Notes: generated from the sequence alone by a model not told the origin. Shown: positions 1 to 11,855, numbered from the stretch's first letter. The stretch: DNA of 64,000 bases from Cyathus striatus (GCA_025738555.1 JAOVFP010000001.1:7626001-7690000); one strand, 5' to 3'. Program-made: numbers and translations.

Positions 1-2531
1 GGAGGCTTGTTTCCTGACAGGGTTTGATCCAAATGCCATTCCACTATTTCAAATGCTTGTTTTTGATCAGTCTTTAACATGTTAATGTCCAGTGGTGTTA
101 AGGATGCCACCTGTGTTTCTGATGCTCTGGAAATTTGTAACCTGTGATCAAGGGGTGTTACTGATGCATGATCTATGTTTGTTCCTGTTAGCATGTTTCC
201 TGTTACTGTATTGTCAATGTGATCTCATGCATTCTGTTGAGCTACATCATTTCCCATCTGAATTTTCCATTGCTGCAACCTCCTCATGCATTCTGCTGTA
301 GCCTGTTTGATTTTACCCTCAATTGGAATTATTTTCCAATCAGTTGTAGATTGTTTATCAAACATGCCATGACATCATTCAATACACACAGCATTTAGAC
401 CATGTATGATTTCTTGTGTATTGGATGCTTCTGATTTTAATTGTTGCAGCTCCTCCTTGGTGTATTCTTTTATACTTTCTGTTACCCTCACATCTTCTGC
501 CAATCCCTCTGCTAAGTCAGTCTCCATCTGTTCTGTGAACCCATTTGCTAAAGATTGAGGATTGGATACCTCCACCATTTCTCTTTCCCTTTCCCTCTTG
601 GCTGCATTTTTGCTGTTATGAAAGTACTGAATTCCTTCAACCACTCTGTGAACTCTGGCATGTGCTGATTCCATAAATCTGTTGAATGCCTCTTCCCATG
701 TTTCTGATTCAGACTTCAGGTCTAATTTGAGCTTTCTCCATGGTTTCAATAGTACTAGCATGGATGCACAGTAAAATTGTCTGATCTCAGGATCATCACT
801 CCTGGGAAAGTATGAACCTACAAAATTGGGGAGATTGTTGTGTCCTTAGTTCTCATCATTCTTTGTTTCTTCTCATACTGAGGATGACCAATGTGGTACC
901 TTATCCTTGTGTTTTTGTTCCTCCCTCTTTGTCCTTGTTCTGTGTTATCTTGATTTCATATGTGTTCATGAAGTATTGCAAAACACTGATATTTTCAGCT
1001 TCTGTTCCATGCAGTTCATAATCTATAAACTGTGATTTCTTGACTAGTCTTCCTGCATCATCACTCTGAAGTGTAACAACTTCCTCTTTCTCCTGTGGTA
1101 TCCAATTAGCCTGTCTGTACTCCTGTTTCTTACCAGATTCATTACTGTACCTCTGCTTGTTCTTCATTCTGATTGTCCTTCAGCCATCTTCCTTTATGTG
1201 TTCAGATTCAGCAATTTCAAATGGTGCTCTCCTCTTGCATTTTGCACATCCTTTTCCATTGTACTTGATACACCTCCTAATATCACATTTGTGTATTTGC
1301 TTTGCCCTGGCAACTCTTGCTTCAAATTTCTGTAGCTCTTCCCAGTAATTGTCCATGTCTGGATTAGGAGGCCTTGAGTATGCAATTTTCACCTCATTCT
1401 CCATGTTTTGCACTGATTCTGCAGATTCAATTCCTGGTATGTAGGCATGGATGTTGGCAGCTATAAATATTTTTACTTGTTCCTGAAACTCCTCTGTTTT
1501 TAGCATTTCCCTCATTTCTGATTTCCAAATTTATATTTATATTGCCTGAGAATTACTGATCTTTGTGGTGCAAATGGTAGTACAGATAGATATATGTGTG
1601 GTGCACTTGTTGTGATTGGAATGTAGAAATGCATAATGAACTCAACAGCATCCATAATAAACTCTTTTATTTCATTCTATATCTTTCCACTAGTCTTATT
1701 TGTTATATATATGACTTAGAGTTGCTGTTGGAGTATTCTCCAGCCCCAGGATTAAATGAAGGTGTAGGCTTCCTCACCCTTGTGACTCCACAGTCAAAGT
1801 ATGCAGATACCTTCCCATATACCCCTGTTGTTGAGTGGACCTTGTACTTTGTCACTGAAATGCCATACAGTGTTTTCAACACAGTTCTTATGATGTAATG
1901 GAAGAATTTGGCTGCTGCATAGGGATCATTGGCAATATTATGTGCACTTGTATTCTTGTCTGGACCAGCTGTCTTCACAAACTTGTCCATATCTATATCC
2001 TCACCTGCAAAAATCTGTGCTATTGGATCATGGAGATCACATGGATTTATGGTGATCCATAGAGATGGTGGTCCAATGTATGCAACTGTTGACCACATTT
2101 GTGATTGTAACACATACCTCAATTGGTTGGATCACATAACACACCCACCTACTGCAAATACATGTTGATGTAATAACTGAATGGCTGGGTCAGATATTGG
2201 TACATTGTTCTCCTCTTCTATCTTTGTGTTTTGGAGCATTTCTGTAGTTATTGTTGATAATGTTCTTGCTTCTTCCTCAAATGTTGTTTTGTGCATCTGC
2301 AAATGTGCTGAACCCAAAGCCTCTCTTCTTTGCAGAATCCCAAACACTACAAATGGTAAAGTCTCATGGGTTCTGAATCTCCTGTCATGGTATTGCATCA
2401 ACCACTTGGCATGTTCTGCTAGTGATATTTCTGCTGGTCAGTCTGCCTCTGGGCCTCCAACACCATATGGAAACATGCATGTAAAAGGGCAAAGAGGGTT
2501 ACTAGGGAGTAATAGCTATGAAACTATGTAA
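1..2531 (-). pseudogene. Helitron Rep/helicase gene remnant, cut by the left window edge
   Basis: Helitrons encode a RepHel protein (HUH nickase plus Pif1 helicase) for rolling-circle transposition. Reading leftwards on the minus strand, conserved blocks appear in family order. They are a GGPE...EHAKWLMQYHDRRFR block at 2460-2370, FVVFGILQRREAL, and WITINPCDLHDP with FAGEDIDMDKF near 2050-1980. The HUH two-histidine motif GSLHLH is at about 1757-1770. Then come AYIPG and YSRPPNPD with CKRRAPFE (1500-1230), and LLKPWRKL...WEEAFNRFMESA (760-660). The helicase part would lie beyond base 1. The frame is broken by shifts and stops. At least two stops are TGA where the family has Arg: PEAD*PAE at about 2440 and SQG*GSL at about 1774. 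The gene is dead; assignment to Helitron is secure from motif order. Confidence 0.85.
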
Positions 2532-3123
2532 AAGTCGTTGCTTACTCTTGCTAACAATCAAGCAGGGGCGAGTCCGGGGGAAATGTCACATACTGAGATC
2601 CCTGGTGATAATGTTTGCCAGCCTCTCCCTTGCGAGTTTGACTGCTACATTTTGTTTGTTCTTGTAGCTCTCTCTTATGTAAGGCCATTCAAGTGAGGCA
2701 AGAGGATGGTTTTAGGAGCCTGGAGTCCACTCTGAACTTTGAGAGATCCCAGATAGTACTAATTTCTATAATATTGGTAGTCTTTTTCCACTGATCATAA
2801 TAAGTCATCCTATAGAGTATTGTAAACATCATAAAGCATTAATTTATGAACTATATGACTGACTTTGTGAAGAGGTGTGAGGAAGAAATAACAAAATAGC
2901 AGTTTGATTATTGAGGGGACCACCAACTGCTTCATCCTGATTACTTCTAATCACACAATTCATTGCTTAAGATTTCAAGGTTTTGGAACATTCATATTAC
3001 TGACACTTTTGCTTGGGCAATGAAATTCTATGTGTTTAGAAAACCTGAAATGGTCCTTCCAGTTGCATAATTTATGTATCAGGGTGTTATGATCAAATAT
3101 GCATTAAACTGCATATATGGAAA
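2532..3123. other. intergenic stretch, no gene recognised
   Basis: AT-rich sequence between the Helitron remnant and a solo LTR. No ORF with recognisable content, RNA gene or repeat was found on either strand. Part of it may be Helitron 5' sequence, since the element's upstream end was not identified. Confidence 0.4.
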
Positions 3124-3391
3124 TATTAGATATTCTGGGTTGCACAGCTTCTTTGACAGCTGTCACTTGTCACCTGTCATACTAGATCTGTGATTGACAG
3201 ATTGACAGCTGTCAGTTATCTTAGTTACATGGCTGTGCTTTCCTGTATATATAAACAAACCCCTTGTACTTTGGTAGTTGATAACAAGTTTCCTCCCCAT
3301 TTGTGTCTGTGTCTGTCAGTGTTTGAGTCTTTGCTCCATTATCATCCTTTATTCTCTTCATCCACCCCTTCTATCCTTGTTACTTCTGACA
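3124..3391 (+). mobile_element. solo LTR with perfect 5-bp target duplication
   Basis: The unit starts TATTAGATATTCTGGGTTGC (first G of TG decayed to A) and ends CTTGTTACTTCTGACA. It is flanked on both sides by GGAAA (3119-3123 and 3392-3396). The same sequence lies inverted at 13075-13441, where the ends are intact TG...CA. It has no internal coding region, so it is a recombined solo LTR. A TATA-like TATATAAAC lies near 3247. The family is probably Ty3/gypsy or copia (5-bp duplication); its internal part is absent from this window. Confidence 0.8.
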
Positions 3392-3484
3392 GGAAAACTG
3401 TGGGCCATGTGATTAGTGGATTTCAAATGGTCCAAGTACAACCTCTCTTCCATTTTTACTTATTTCGAGTTTAGATAATGGAGG

Positions 3485-3790
3485 TCATTACACTGCTCCA
3501 CAGAATCAGGTGGAGTCCAGCTGAAGTCCACCTGGACTTTACTGGACTCTACCTGGACTCCACCTGAACTTTATATAGAAAGATTGTAGGATTTAGATAG
3601 ACTTCAGCTGGACTCCAGATAAAGTTCAGGTAGAGTTCAGAAATAACTGGAATACACCTGAAGTCCACTGGACTTAGTCAACTGGGAGTTCATCTGGATT
3701 CTACCTGGACTCTATCTGTACTAAGTAGTTGAGACATTACCTGGAGTTCACCTGAACTCTACCTGAATATCTTCAGAATACACAAGGTAA
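3485..3790. repeat. degenerate tandem repeat built on ACCTGGACTC
   Basis: About 300 bp is made of loosely repeated copies of ACCTGGACTC, ACCTGAACTC and the complementary GAGTCCAGCTG on both strands, with irregular spacing. It could form many alternative hairpins because direct and inverted copies mix. No coding content is visible. Its origin is unknown; it starts about 95 bp right of the solo LTR. Confidence 0.6.
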
Positions 3791-4389
3791 TTCTGGGCAA
3801 GGGAGGGATGAACACACTATAATATTCACTTGTAATCTATACCGCTTGTAATCACTAATAATAAACTAAACTTCTTTGAGGTTCTGGGAGGGCTTAGATC
3901 ACACTGGGTTTTTACACTCAGAAATTGAATAGATTGTCACGAATACACTAAATAGCACTGATAGTGGAAGGAATCAATACAGGATTGCTTGGTTCTACAT
4001 GAGCAGGTTTGCAAGTCTTATATACTACTGGAAAAGTGGAGTTCTTAGGTACTGTAAAGGTACTGTACAGGTATAGCAGATGTCTAGATAAGGTAATTAA
4101 CTACAACACTGGGTGGAGGGACATGCATGAAGGTCTGGATAGGAGAGTATTGGACTTAGCTCCTTGAAAGGGGTGGGCATGCATGATAATAGAGATGCAC
4201 TTATTGGCTGATGCACGTGTCTTAGACACCCTGTTGTGTCACGGGCCTAAAGATAGAACCATTGGCAACCATGGCTTCGGACTGTCATTCGTCTCCCCCA
4301 CCTGGGACATCACATGATCTTCCAAATTTAGACATATATTCCTGTGCACTGACACAGATGAATATAAAGGTGTTTTACTTTACATCTTA
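3791..4389. other. no gene; possible LTR-like segment
   Basis: No gene seen. From 3809 (TGAACACACTATAATATTC) to 4314 (CCTGGGACATCACA) the segment has TG...CA ends and LTR-like length (506 bp). It has no target duplication and no second copy in the window, so the LTR reading is only a guess. Confidence 0.25.
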
Positions 4390-4570
4390 CACAGCAGCAT
4401 AGTGAAGTGGAATACAGTATGTAATTGTTACCAGCATGTTATGTAGGGCTGTGAGTTTGATCCTAGCCCTCTGTGTTTTGTTTTGGGTAAAGGTATAAGC
4501 CAAGAGATCCCAAGTGCACTTAGGGGTGACTGCTGGCTCAGGTTACAATACTTTCCGGGTACTAACCGGA
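4390..4570 (+). mobile_element. candidate tRNA-derived SINE with pol III A and B boxes
   Basis: TAGTGAAGTGG at 4400-4410 matches the pol III A-box consensus TRGYNNANNNG at every defined position. GTTTGATCC at 4455-4463 matches the B-box GWTCRANNC except for one C-to-T, the change expected from CpG loss. The 55-bp spacing between box starts is near that of tRNA genes. A proper cloverleaf is not evident, so this is more likely a tRNA-derived retroposon head than a tRNA gene. The 3' limit is uncertain, and no second copy was found in the window. Confidence 0.4.
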
Positions 4571-4890
4571 GGACTTCTCATGGTGTGCAGATGCTTACTC
4601 ACTAGCACTGACATGGATGTAGATGAATGACATGAACGTACTGATGTCATCGGCTTGAAATGAAATGATCGTTTTAGGTAGTGCCAGGTAGCACCAAGAT
4701 AGTAAAGAGGATTGAAGAGGAACAGTTCAATGTATTTAAGTAGTCCTCAAGTAGTGCTATTGTAGAGACTCATGTACTAATTAAGTATAAATGTGCAAAC
4801 ATATAAAGCACATTGATTATTGTAAGACTTTGTACCTAATGAGCTCAGTACTAGTACATAAAAATAGCACTTTGACAGCTTACTCAATGT
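4571..4890. other. intergenic stretch, no gene recognised
   Basis: AT-rich sequence downstream (in minus-strand terms) of the MULE C-terminal fragment. It contains no recognisable gene and may include MULE 3' flanking sequence. Confidence 0.35.
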
Positions 4891-5125
4891 TCATTCATTT
4901 GCCGCTGCAGGCCTTGTGTGGAAGAACATCACATTCGAAGTTGATTTATCCCATGTCAAAGGTGTTCTGGTTCCTACCCTCCCATTCATCCTCTTCTCCT
5001 TATCCAAACATGCCTCCACTAGAGCAAAGAAAGATGCTCCTTGACTTTGTAATGTTTGCAGCACTCGTTGATCCTGGAACTGAATCTGGTACCATAATAA
5101 ATCTGTATATTCTGTCATAGGAGGT
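4891..5125 (-). pseudogene. C-terminal end of a MULE transposase gene (fragment 2 of 2)
   Basis: After removal of the foldback element at 5126-8043, this reading frame continues the one ending at 8044 (TPPMTEYTDLLWYQ, then SFFALVEACLDKEKRMN and TWDKSTSNVMFF). This piece is helical and charged and has no catalytic residues. It ends in a stop at 4891. Identity as MULE rests on the linked SWIM-type zinc finger at 8400-8500, not on this piece itself. Confidence 0.55.
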
Positions 5126-8043
5126 GTGTCAGCTAATTTGATCATATAATGGCAGGGTTACATGATTGTACAATCAAATAAGCTAGGTGTTATATGATTG
5201 TCTTTTATTGTATATGTACTAGTAATACTACTTACTTCAGGCAATCATAAACAATCATTGATTTGTTTTATTTTAACTGCACTACTATACTAATATTAGA
5301 GACAATCATATACAATCATTTACTTGTTCTATTTGAATGGTAGTACTAAGAGTACTATAAGCAATCATAAACAATCATTGATTCAATCTATTTGAATAGC
5401 ACTATTAAGAATACTATAGGCAATCATAAACAATCATTTATTAAATTTATTTGAATAGTACTACTAGGAATACTATAGGCAATCATAAACAATCATTGAT
5501 TACTACTACAGTAACTGAATATTACTATTGTATGAATTTGTCACATTCTCTGGCATGTCACAGCTGTCACAAATGTCATGTGCATTACAAAATTCATGTG
5601 CTCCACATATTTCCCATGCCTTGCATACTTCTTGAGCCCCACAAATTTCTCATGTGTCACATTTGTTACATATTTCGCGCGCATTACAAATGTCACGTTT
5701 TTCCCGCGCATCACAACTGTCACATATATTCTCGCGCTTCGCATATTTCCTGTGCATCATATCTGTCACATTCTTCCTGCATGTCACATTTGTCACACAT
5801 ATTCCCACATGTTATATATATCATGCACATTCCCACATGTCACATTTGTCACATTCTTCTCGCGCTTCATGTATGTCACACATTTTCCCACGCGTCACAA
5901 CTGTCACACTTTCACCCATTTTCTCGCACTTCACATATGTCATGCATGTCACACACATCAAACTTTTCACACTCATCACACATGTCACATCATTACATTT
6001 GTCTCACTTTTCATGCTTATCACATGTCATATCTTTAATATTCATATTACATTTGTCACAATTTTCACAGCTTAGTAATGTAATTCAGCCTTTGACATTG
6101 AAAACATATTTAGATTTGAAAACTATGTTAAAAGAAGGATGCTCAGCAATAGCATGTGCATGGACCCTGATGCTATTTGAGTAGTTACCTGTTTGATCCT
6201 GTCAGTAGTCATATGCATGTCTTGAGTATAAATAACATACTATACCATTATGATCTCAAATTTTGACCATGCTTGTTGTACCTCTCTCTGTTCAGGCCTA
6301 ACTGTAGTGTGTGATGAATCCAGGATCTGTTCAAGTTCACAGTGCCATGTAATGAGTGACTGAACAGTTGGTTGTAATGGTACAGTATATCAGAGGTGTA
6401 AACACATATGGCAGTGTAAAAGTGAAATTGATTGTGACAAGATATCAATAAGAGTGGAGATGGTTTTCGTTACTTCTCTGTATCAATAAAGCAAACTGTC
6501 ATGTAGTCACATACAGTAAGCATATATGTGACTCATTAACATATGTTGAAGATATTAGTATATACTATAACCAATGGTTGATGCAAGAATTATTATTATC
6601 TAATGACTGAGATGTGTAAGTTTGATGTGTGATCAAATGTAAGATGCAGAAATAAGTACTTATATGTACAGTTGTCATATCTTGCATCAGATAAGTAAAA
6701 CTTGAAAAATTCTACATGTCACATTAAGTCCAAGAAATCATGTGTTGCAGGTGTAATATGTGACAAGTTGGAGAACACTTGTACCATGTCAAAAATGTGG
6801 CAAATGTAATGCTATTTGAGAATATAACAAACTTGACATGTGACATGTAACAAAGACATGATACACATGAAAACTGTGATGGGCAGATAGAGCATATGGG
6901 TGACATGCTTGAAAAGTATGTGGATTGACACTCATCAAAGGCATGATGCATGCAAAGCATGACAAATGTAACATGCACATCAAAGATATGATATGGAAGC
7001 ATGAAAGTGAGATAAATGTGATATATGAAATGTGTGGCAAATGTAACAATGTGAAATGCTTGACAAGCTAGAAAGTGTGATGTGTGTGACATGCATGACA
7101 TATGTGAAGTGCGAGAAAATGGGCGAAAAGTGTGACAGTTGTGACGCGTGGGAAAATGTGTGACATACATGAACCGCGAGAAGAATGTGACAAATGTGAC
7201 GCGCGGGAAAAGCGTGACAAATGTGATATGTGGGAATATGTGTGACAATTGTGATGTGCGGAAAAATGTGTGACAATTGTGACTGGGAAATGTGTGACAT
7301 ATATGAAGCACAAGAAGAATGTGACAAATGTCATGTGTGGGAAAATCGTGACAATTATGAAGCCTGGGTATATGCGTGACAAATGTGACATGTGGGAATG
7401 TGCATGATATATATAACATGTGGGAATATGTGTGACAAATGTGATGTGCAGGAAGAATGTGACAGATATGATGCACAGGAAATATGTGAAGTGTGAGAAT
7501 ATATGTGACAGTTGTGATGTGCAGGAAAAACATGACATTTGTAATGCATGCGAAATATGTGACAAATGTGACACATGAGAAATTTGTGGGGCTCAAGAAG
7601 TACGCGAGGCATGGGAAATATGCAGAGCACATGAATTTTGTGATGCACATGACATTTGTGACAGCTGTGACATGCCAGAGAATGTGACAAATTCATACAA
7701 TAGTAATATTCAGTTACTGTAGTAGTAATCAATGATTGTTTATGATTGCCTATAGTATTCTTAATAGTGCTATTCAAATAGATTGAATCAATGATTGTTT
7801 ATGATTGCCTATAGTACTCTTAGTACTACCATTCAAATAGAACAAGTAAATGATTGTATATGATTGTCTATAATATTATTACAGTAGTGCAGTTAAAATA
7901 AACAAATCAATAATTGTTTATGATTGCCTGAAGTAAGTAGTATTACTAGTACATATACAATAAAAGACAATCATATAACACCTAGCTTATTTGATTGTAC
8001 AATCATGTAACCCTGCTATTATATGATTGTAGTTAGCTGACAC
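5126..8043. mobile_element. foldback element 1 (2.9 kb), non-autonomous, KDZ-like termini
   Basis: Inverted termini read GTGTCAGCTAATTTGATCAT at the left and its near-complement ending TTAGCTGACAC at 8043. Each arm has two layers. The outer array (left 5230-5510, right 7725-7960) has units of about 60 bp, each carrying a paired CAATCATAAACAATCATT. The inner array (left 5540-6075, right 6720-7690) is a minisatellite of about 28 bp of the type CACATTTGTCACATATTTC. The centre (6076-6719) is single-copy and holds the 18S-like segment. There is no transposase. It interrupts the minus-strand MULE frame between 8044 and 5125. No convincing target duplication was found. Confidence 0.85.
6186..6235 (+). 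other. 18S rRNA 5'-end-like sequence in the centre of foldback 1
   Basis: TACCTGTTTGATCCTGTCAG followed by TAGTCATATGCATGTCT matches the universally conserved first bases of eukaryotic 18S rRNA with a few substitutions. An internal piece between two ATGC microhomologies (CTTGTCTC...CCATG in 18S) is missing. After GAGTATAAATAA the match fades. About 90 bp upstream (6094-6185) is shared with foldback 2 and could be external transcribed spacer. It is too short and mutated to be an rRNA gene. Confidence 0.75.
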
Positions 8044-8558
8044 TTATGGTCATAGTGTTGATCATTGAATTCATAGACTCTTCAAATGTCTTTCTGGTTC
8101 TTTCCATACTGATGTCCAGCTTGTTGTCAATAAAGTCTTCATCTTCATCACTAGAACCTTCATGCCCATTGAACATTTCAATGTCTGACGAAAACCCCAC
8201 TTCATTTTCAATTTCTGGTACAAGACCTTGAGGCTCTACCACTGGATCTTCATTTTCGTCATCGCTGTAAGCATCTTCTATCACCCTTAGAGACTTGTGC
8301 TTCCAAAATGGTGTTGTTCGCCTTCATTTTACTTGTGTGAAAAATGCAGCTGGGACCCAGTGTATGCTTTGAATAAGGTGTTTGCAAAGCAAAAATCAGC
8401 TAACCAAGAATGACGGACAGGTACACACCCATTGTTGGGGATCAGGCCTATATGCATCATTCATGGGCATTGTAATAGGCTTCATTTCGAGTCTGCGCCA
8501 TGTCAACTTTAGTTCTTTATGCCATGATGAAGGATCTCTATAGCAGGAGGACTGAGTG
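8044..8558 (-). pseudogene. MULE transposase fragment with SWIM zinc finger (fragment 1 of 2)
   Basis: Reading leftwards: SSCYRDPSSWHKELKLTWRR, then PITMPMNDAYRPDPQQWVCTC, then FLLCKH. The pattern CTC-x10-CKH is the SWIM zinc finger that follows the catalytic domain in Mutator-like transposases. It is followed by RRTTPFWKHKSL and an acidic tail rich in D/E (8284-8100). Two stops interrupt it, both TGA at expected Arg: S*FLLCKH and QVK*RRTT. The catalytic DDE part is missing: foldback 2 starts at 8559, and only 19 bp separate its far end from the LTR of gypsy A at 11193. The gene is dead and continues at 5125-4891 beyond foldback 1. Confidence 0.75.
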
Positions 8559-11173
8559 GTGTTAGCCAATTTGATCATAAAAAGCCCAGGATTTATGAGT
8601 GCTGCAATCATAAAACCAGGGCTTTTTATGAGTGCCTCTACTATTATATATTTACTAATGAATTTATGGGTTACTTAATGAATGTAGTGGTGATCATAGG
8701 TGATCATAGGTTATTTCAAGTGCATATTCATATACTATTACTACTAATAGTTTCCAAGGTGATCATAGGTGATCATAGGCTTTTTCAAGTGTGTATTCAT
8801 ATATTATTACTACTAATGATTTTCAAGGTGATCATAGGTGATCATAGGTCATTTCAAGTGCATATCACAGCTGTCACGTATATTCGCATGCATCACAGCT
8901 GTCACTTAAATTCACACATGTCACATCTGTCACATATATTTGCACGCATCACATCTGTCACATATATTCGCATGCGTCACAGCTGTCACGCATATTTGCA
9001 TGCATCACATCTGTCACATATATTCGCACATGTCACAGCTGTCACGCATATTTGCATGCATCACATCTGTCACATATATTTACACGTGTCACAGCTGTCA
9101 CGTATATTCACATGCATCACATCTGTCATGTATATTTGCACACATCACACCTGTCATGTATATTTGCATGTGTCACATCTGTCATGTATATTCGCATGCA
9201 TCACATCTTTCACACATGTCACATACTTACATTTGTTACACTTTGCACATCTATCATGTATTTGATGGGTGTTACTCTTTTGATTTTTTATTTATTTGAC
9301 TCAAGATATAACAACTATAAGTATGTGTACTTAATTTTGCTTTCAACATTTGCTCACACTTGTGGAGCCTGAAGGCACAGTAGGAAGGTGAATTATAATA
9401 TACTGAACACTTAACACTAGTGAGAGAAGCTCATCACATGTGTCTGGTTACCTGTATATCTATACCATTGTTCAAATTGTTTCAGACTAGAAGTATCCAA
9501 AAGTGCAGAGTACATTATTAAAGCAAAGAAAACAAACCCACTCCTGTTAAATTGGGGGTTATGACATGGGATGTGGCAATTAGTTCATTATGGAAGTGTA
9601 TTAGTAATAAGCAAGTAGAATGAAATATGTAGAGTGTGTATGTAAGTTCAATGACATTTTACAATCAAGACTAGAAATGTTATATCATGGGATTGAGCAT
9701 TTTCATATTAAACAATTTGGTAATAGACTCACACATGGACAAAAAATGTGAAAGAATGGTGAAATATGTGATTCTACATCACATCAAACTTACACATCTC
9801 AGCTATTAGATAACCCATTGGTTATAATGATATCTTCAATACTTGCTATTTAGTTTTATCTACTTACTCTGTATGACTATATAATAGTTTGATTTACTGA
9901 TACAGAGAGGTAATGAGAACTATCTTCACTCTTATTGACATTGTGTCACAATCAGTTTCACTTCTACACTGCCATATGTGTTCACACCTCTGATATATAT
10001 TGTTTATACTTATACTCAGATAGCATGACTTCATCTTTGAGACAAGCATATGACTATTGGCAGATTGGCAGGATCAACCAGGTAACTACTCAGATGGAAT
10101 CAGGAAGTGGTTCATGCACATACTATTGCTCAGTATGTCCTACTAAACATAGTTTTCAAATTTAGATATGTTGTCAATGTCAAAGGCCAAATTACGTCAC
10201 TGAGCTGCAAAGTGACAAATGTAACATATGCAAAGAGTATGATGAGTGATAATGTGAATTAAAAGAGTAACACTCATCAAATACATAATAAATGGGCAAA
10301 GTGTGACAAATGTGACATGCGTGACATGTGTGAAAAGTGTGAAAAGTGTGAAAAGCGTGACATATGTGTGACAAATGCGATGTGTGTGACGTGCGTGACG
10401 TCGTGACAAATGTGTGACAACTGTGATGTGTGCGAATATACATGAATGTGTGAATATACGTGACAGCTGTGACGCGTGTGAATATATGTGACAGATGTGA
10501 TATGTGTGAATATATGTGACAGATGTGATGCATGTGAATATGCATGACAGCTGTGACACATGCAAATATGCATGACAGCTGTGACACATGCAAATATACA
10601 TGACAGATGTGACACATGCAAATATACATGACAGCTGTGATGCATGTGAATATATGTGACAGATGTGACATGTGCGAATTTAGGTGACAAACATGAAGCA
10701 TGGGAAGAATGTGACCAGTGTGACATTTGCTAATATATATGAGACCTATGATCACCTATGATCACCTGTGAAATTATTAGTAGTAATAATAGGTGAATAC
10801 ACACTTGAAATGACCTATGATCACCTATGATCACCTTGGAAATCATTAGTAGTAATAATAGGTGAATATGCACTTGAAATGACCTATGATCACCTATGAT
10901 CACCTTGAAAATCATTAGTAGTAATAATATATGAATACACACTTGAAAAAGCCTATGATCACCTATGATCACCTTGGAAACTATTAGTAGTAATAGTATA
11001 TGAATATGCACTTGAAATAACCTATGATCACCTATGATCACCACTACATTCATTAAGTAACCCATAAATTCATTAGTAAATATATAATAGTAGAGGCACT
11101 CATAAAAAGCCCTGGTTTTATGATTGCGGCACTCATAAATCCTGGGCTTTTTATGATCACAATTGGCTGACAC
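8559..11173. mobile_element. foldback element 2 (2.6 kb), non-autonomous, KDZ-like termini
   Basis: The termini are GTGTTAGCCAATTTGATCAT (left) and a right end that reads inward GTGTCAGCCAATTGTGATCA. Just inside, both arms carry CATAAAAAGCCC. The outer arrays (left 8690-8850, three units; right 10740-11045, about five) have units of about 65-70 bp, each containing GATCATAGGTGATCATAGG. The inner arrays (left 8865-9260, right 10290-10735) are a 28-bp minisatellite, CATGCATCACATCTGTCACA plus TATATTCG. The centre is homologous to that of foldback 1 but inverted, and includes the 18S-like piece. No protein gene is present. It lies in the same MULE remnant as foldback 1. Confidence 0.85.
9999..10084 (-). 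other. 18S rRNA 5'-end-like sequence in the centre of foldback 2
   Basis: On the minus strand from 10084 the sequence reads TACCTGGTTGATCCTGCCA, identical to the 18S 5' terminus. An 11-bp local duplication follows, then ATATGCTTGTCTCAAAGAT and GAGTATAAGTATAAACAA, so roughly the first 75 bases of 18S are recognisable. Homology then stops. The segment just upstream (10085-10180) is shared with foldback 1 and is a candidate rDNA spacer. It is less decayed than the foldback 1 copy. Confidence 0.85.
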
Positions 11174-11192
11174 TAATGATACCCTTAATCTT

Positions 11193-11855
11193 TGTCATAA
11201 CCGTGCCCCTAGCCTGACTTGGTGGCGGAGTACAAGAGGGTAACTATGGAGAAGCAAGGGTGAGTATGAGATGAAAGCGGAGAACGAGAACTCAGGGGGT
11301 AGGACTTCAGCTTTAGCTTATGTGCTGCACCCCTGGGATTCCTGGTCCTGGATTTCAGAGTAAGGGCAAGCCCTTTCAGAGAAGATGAGAGACGGAAGAT
11401 GAGAGGTGTAACTCAAGTCAGATGAAAGGGTGAGGACGTAGTTCAATACAAAACTAAAGGCTAAGTACAAATCGAGTACTACTTAAATACTAGAGACTCA
11501 GAGTAAGTAAAGGCTGCTGGCCAAGGCCAGCGGAGAAGTATGGTCAGGGTAGGCATACATAGAATGAAGACTAAAACTAATTAAACATAATAAAATGTGT
11601 CAGAGAGGTGAGTGTGTATGGTGGTGTAAAGTAAAACAGATAGTGGTGCACTTAAGAATGATAAGTGACTCACTATGAGATGTATACTACAATACTGAGG
11701 GGATAGCTCAGTAGAATGGAAGGAAAGGAAACAAGAGTAATCTATGTACAGTAATCAATAAGTAATACTAAGAGCATAAGCAAGGTTTGGAGTAAACAAA
11801 GGAAAAGGCAGAGTAAGGCATAGGAGTCTGGAGGTAAGCAATGTGGGATATGACA
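11193..11855 (-). repeat. 3' LTR of gypsy element A
   Basis: 663 bp with ends TGTCATAACCGTGCC and GGGATATGACA. It is related in plan to the gypsy B LTR (TGTTACGTACC ... GGATATAACA). Immediately inside (11856-11868), minus-strand AAGGGGGGAATAC is a polypurine tract, which fixes this copy as the 3' LTR of a minus-strand element. The outer flank is ATCTT (11188-11192). The partner 5' LTR is not in the window, so no duplication can be tested. Confidence 0.8.

Noticed and set aside
3809..4314. LTR call for a TG...CA bounded segment
   Set aside because: No target duplication, no second copy in the window and no adjacent internal sequence; kept only as a note.
6724..7650. Long Cys/His-rich frames in the foldback arms (also 5451-6184, 8666-9372, 10192-10755)
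   Set aside because: The 28-bp minisatellite lacks stops in several frames at once, and overlapping frames give the same Cys-His pattern. They are repeat artefacts, not zinc-finger proteins.
9999..10084. Functional rRNA gene
   Set aside because: Only about the first 75 bases of 18S are recognisable, with a local duplication, inside a mobile element.
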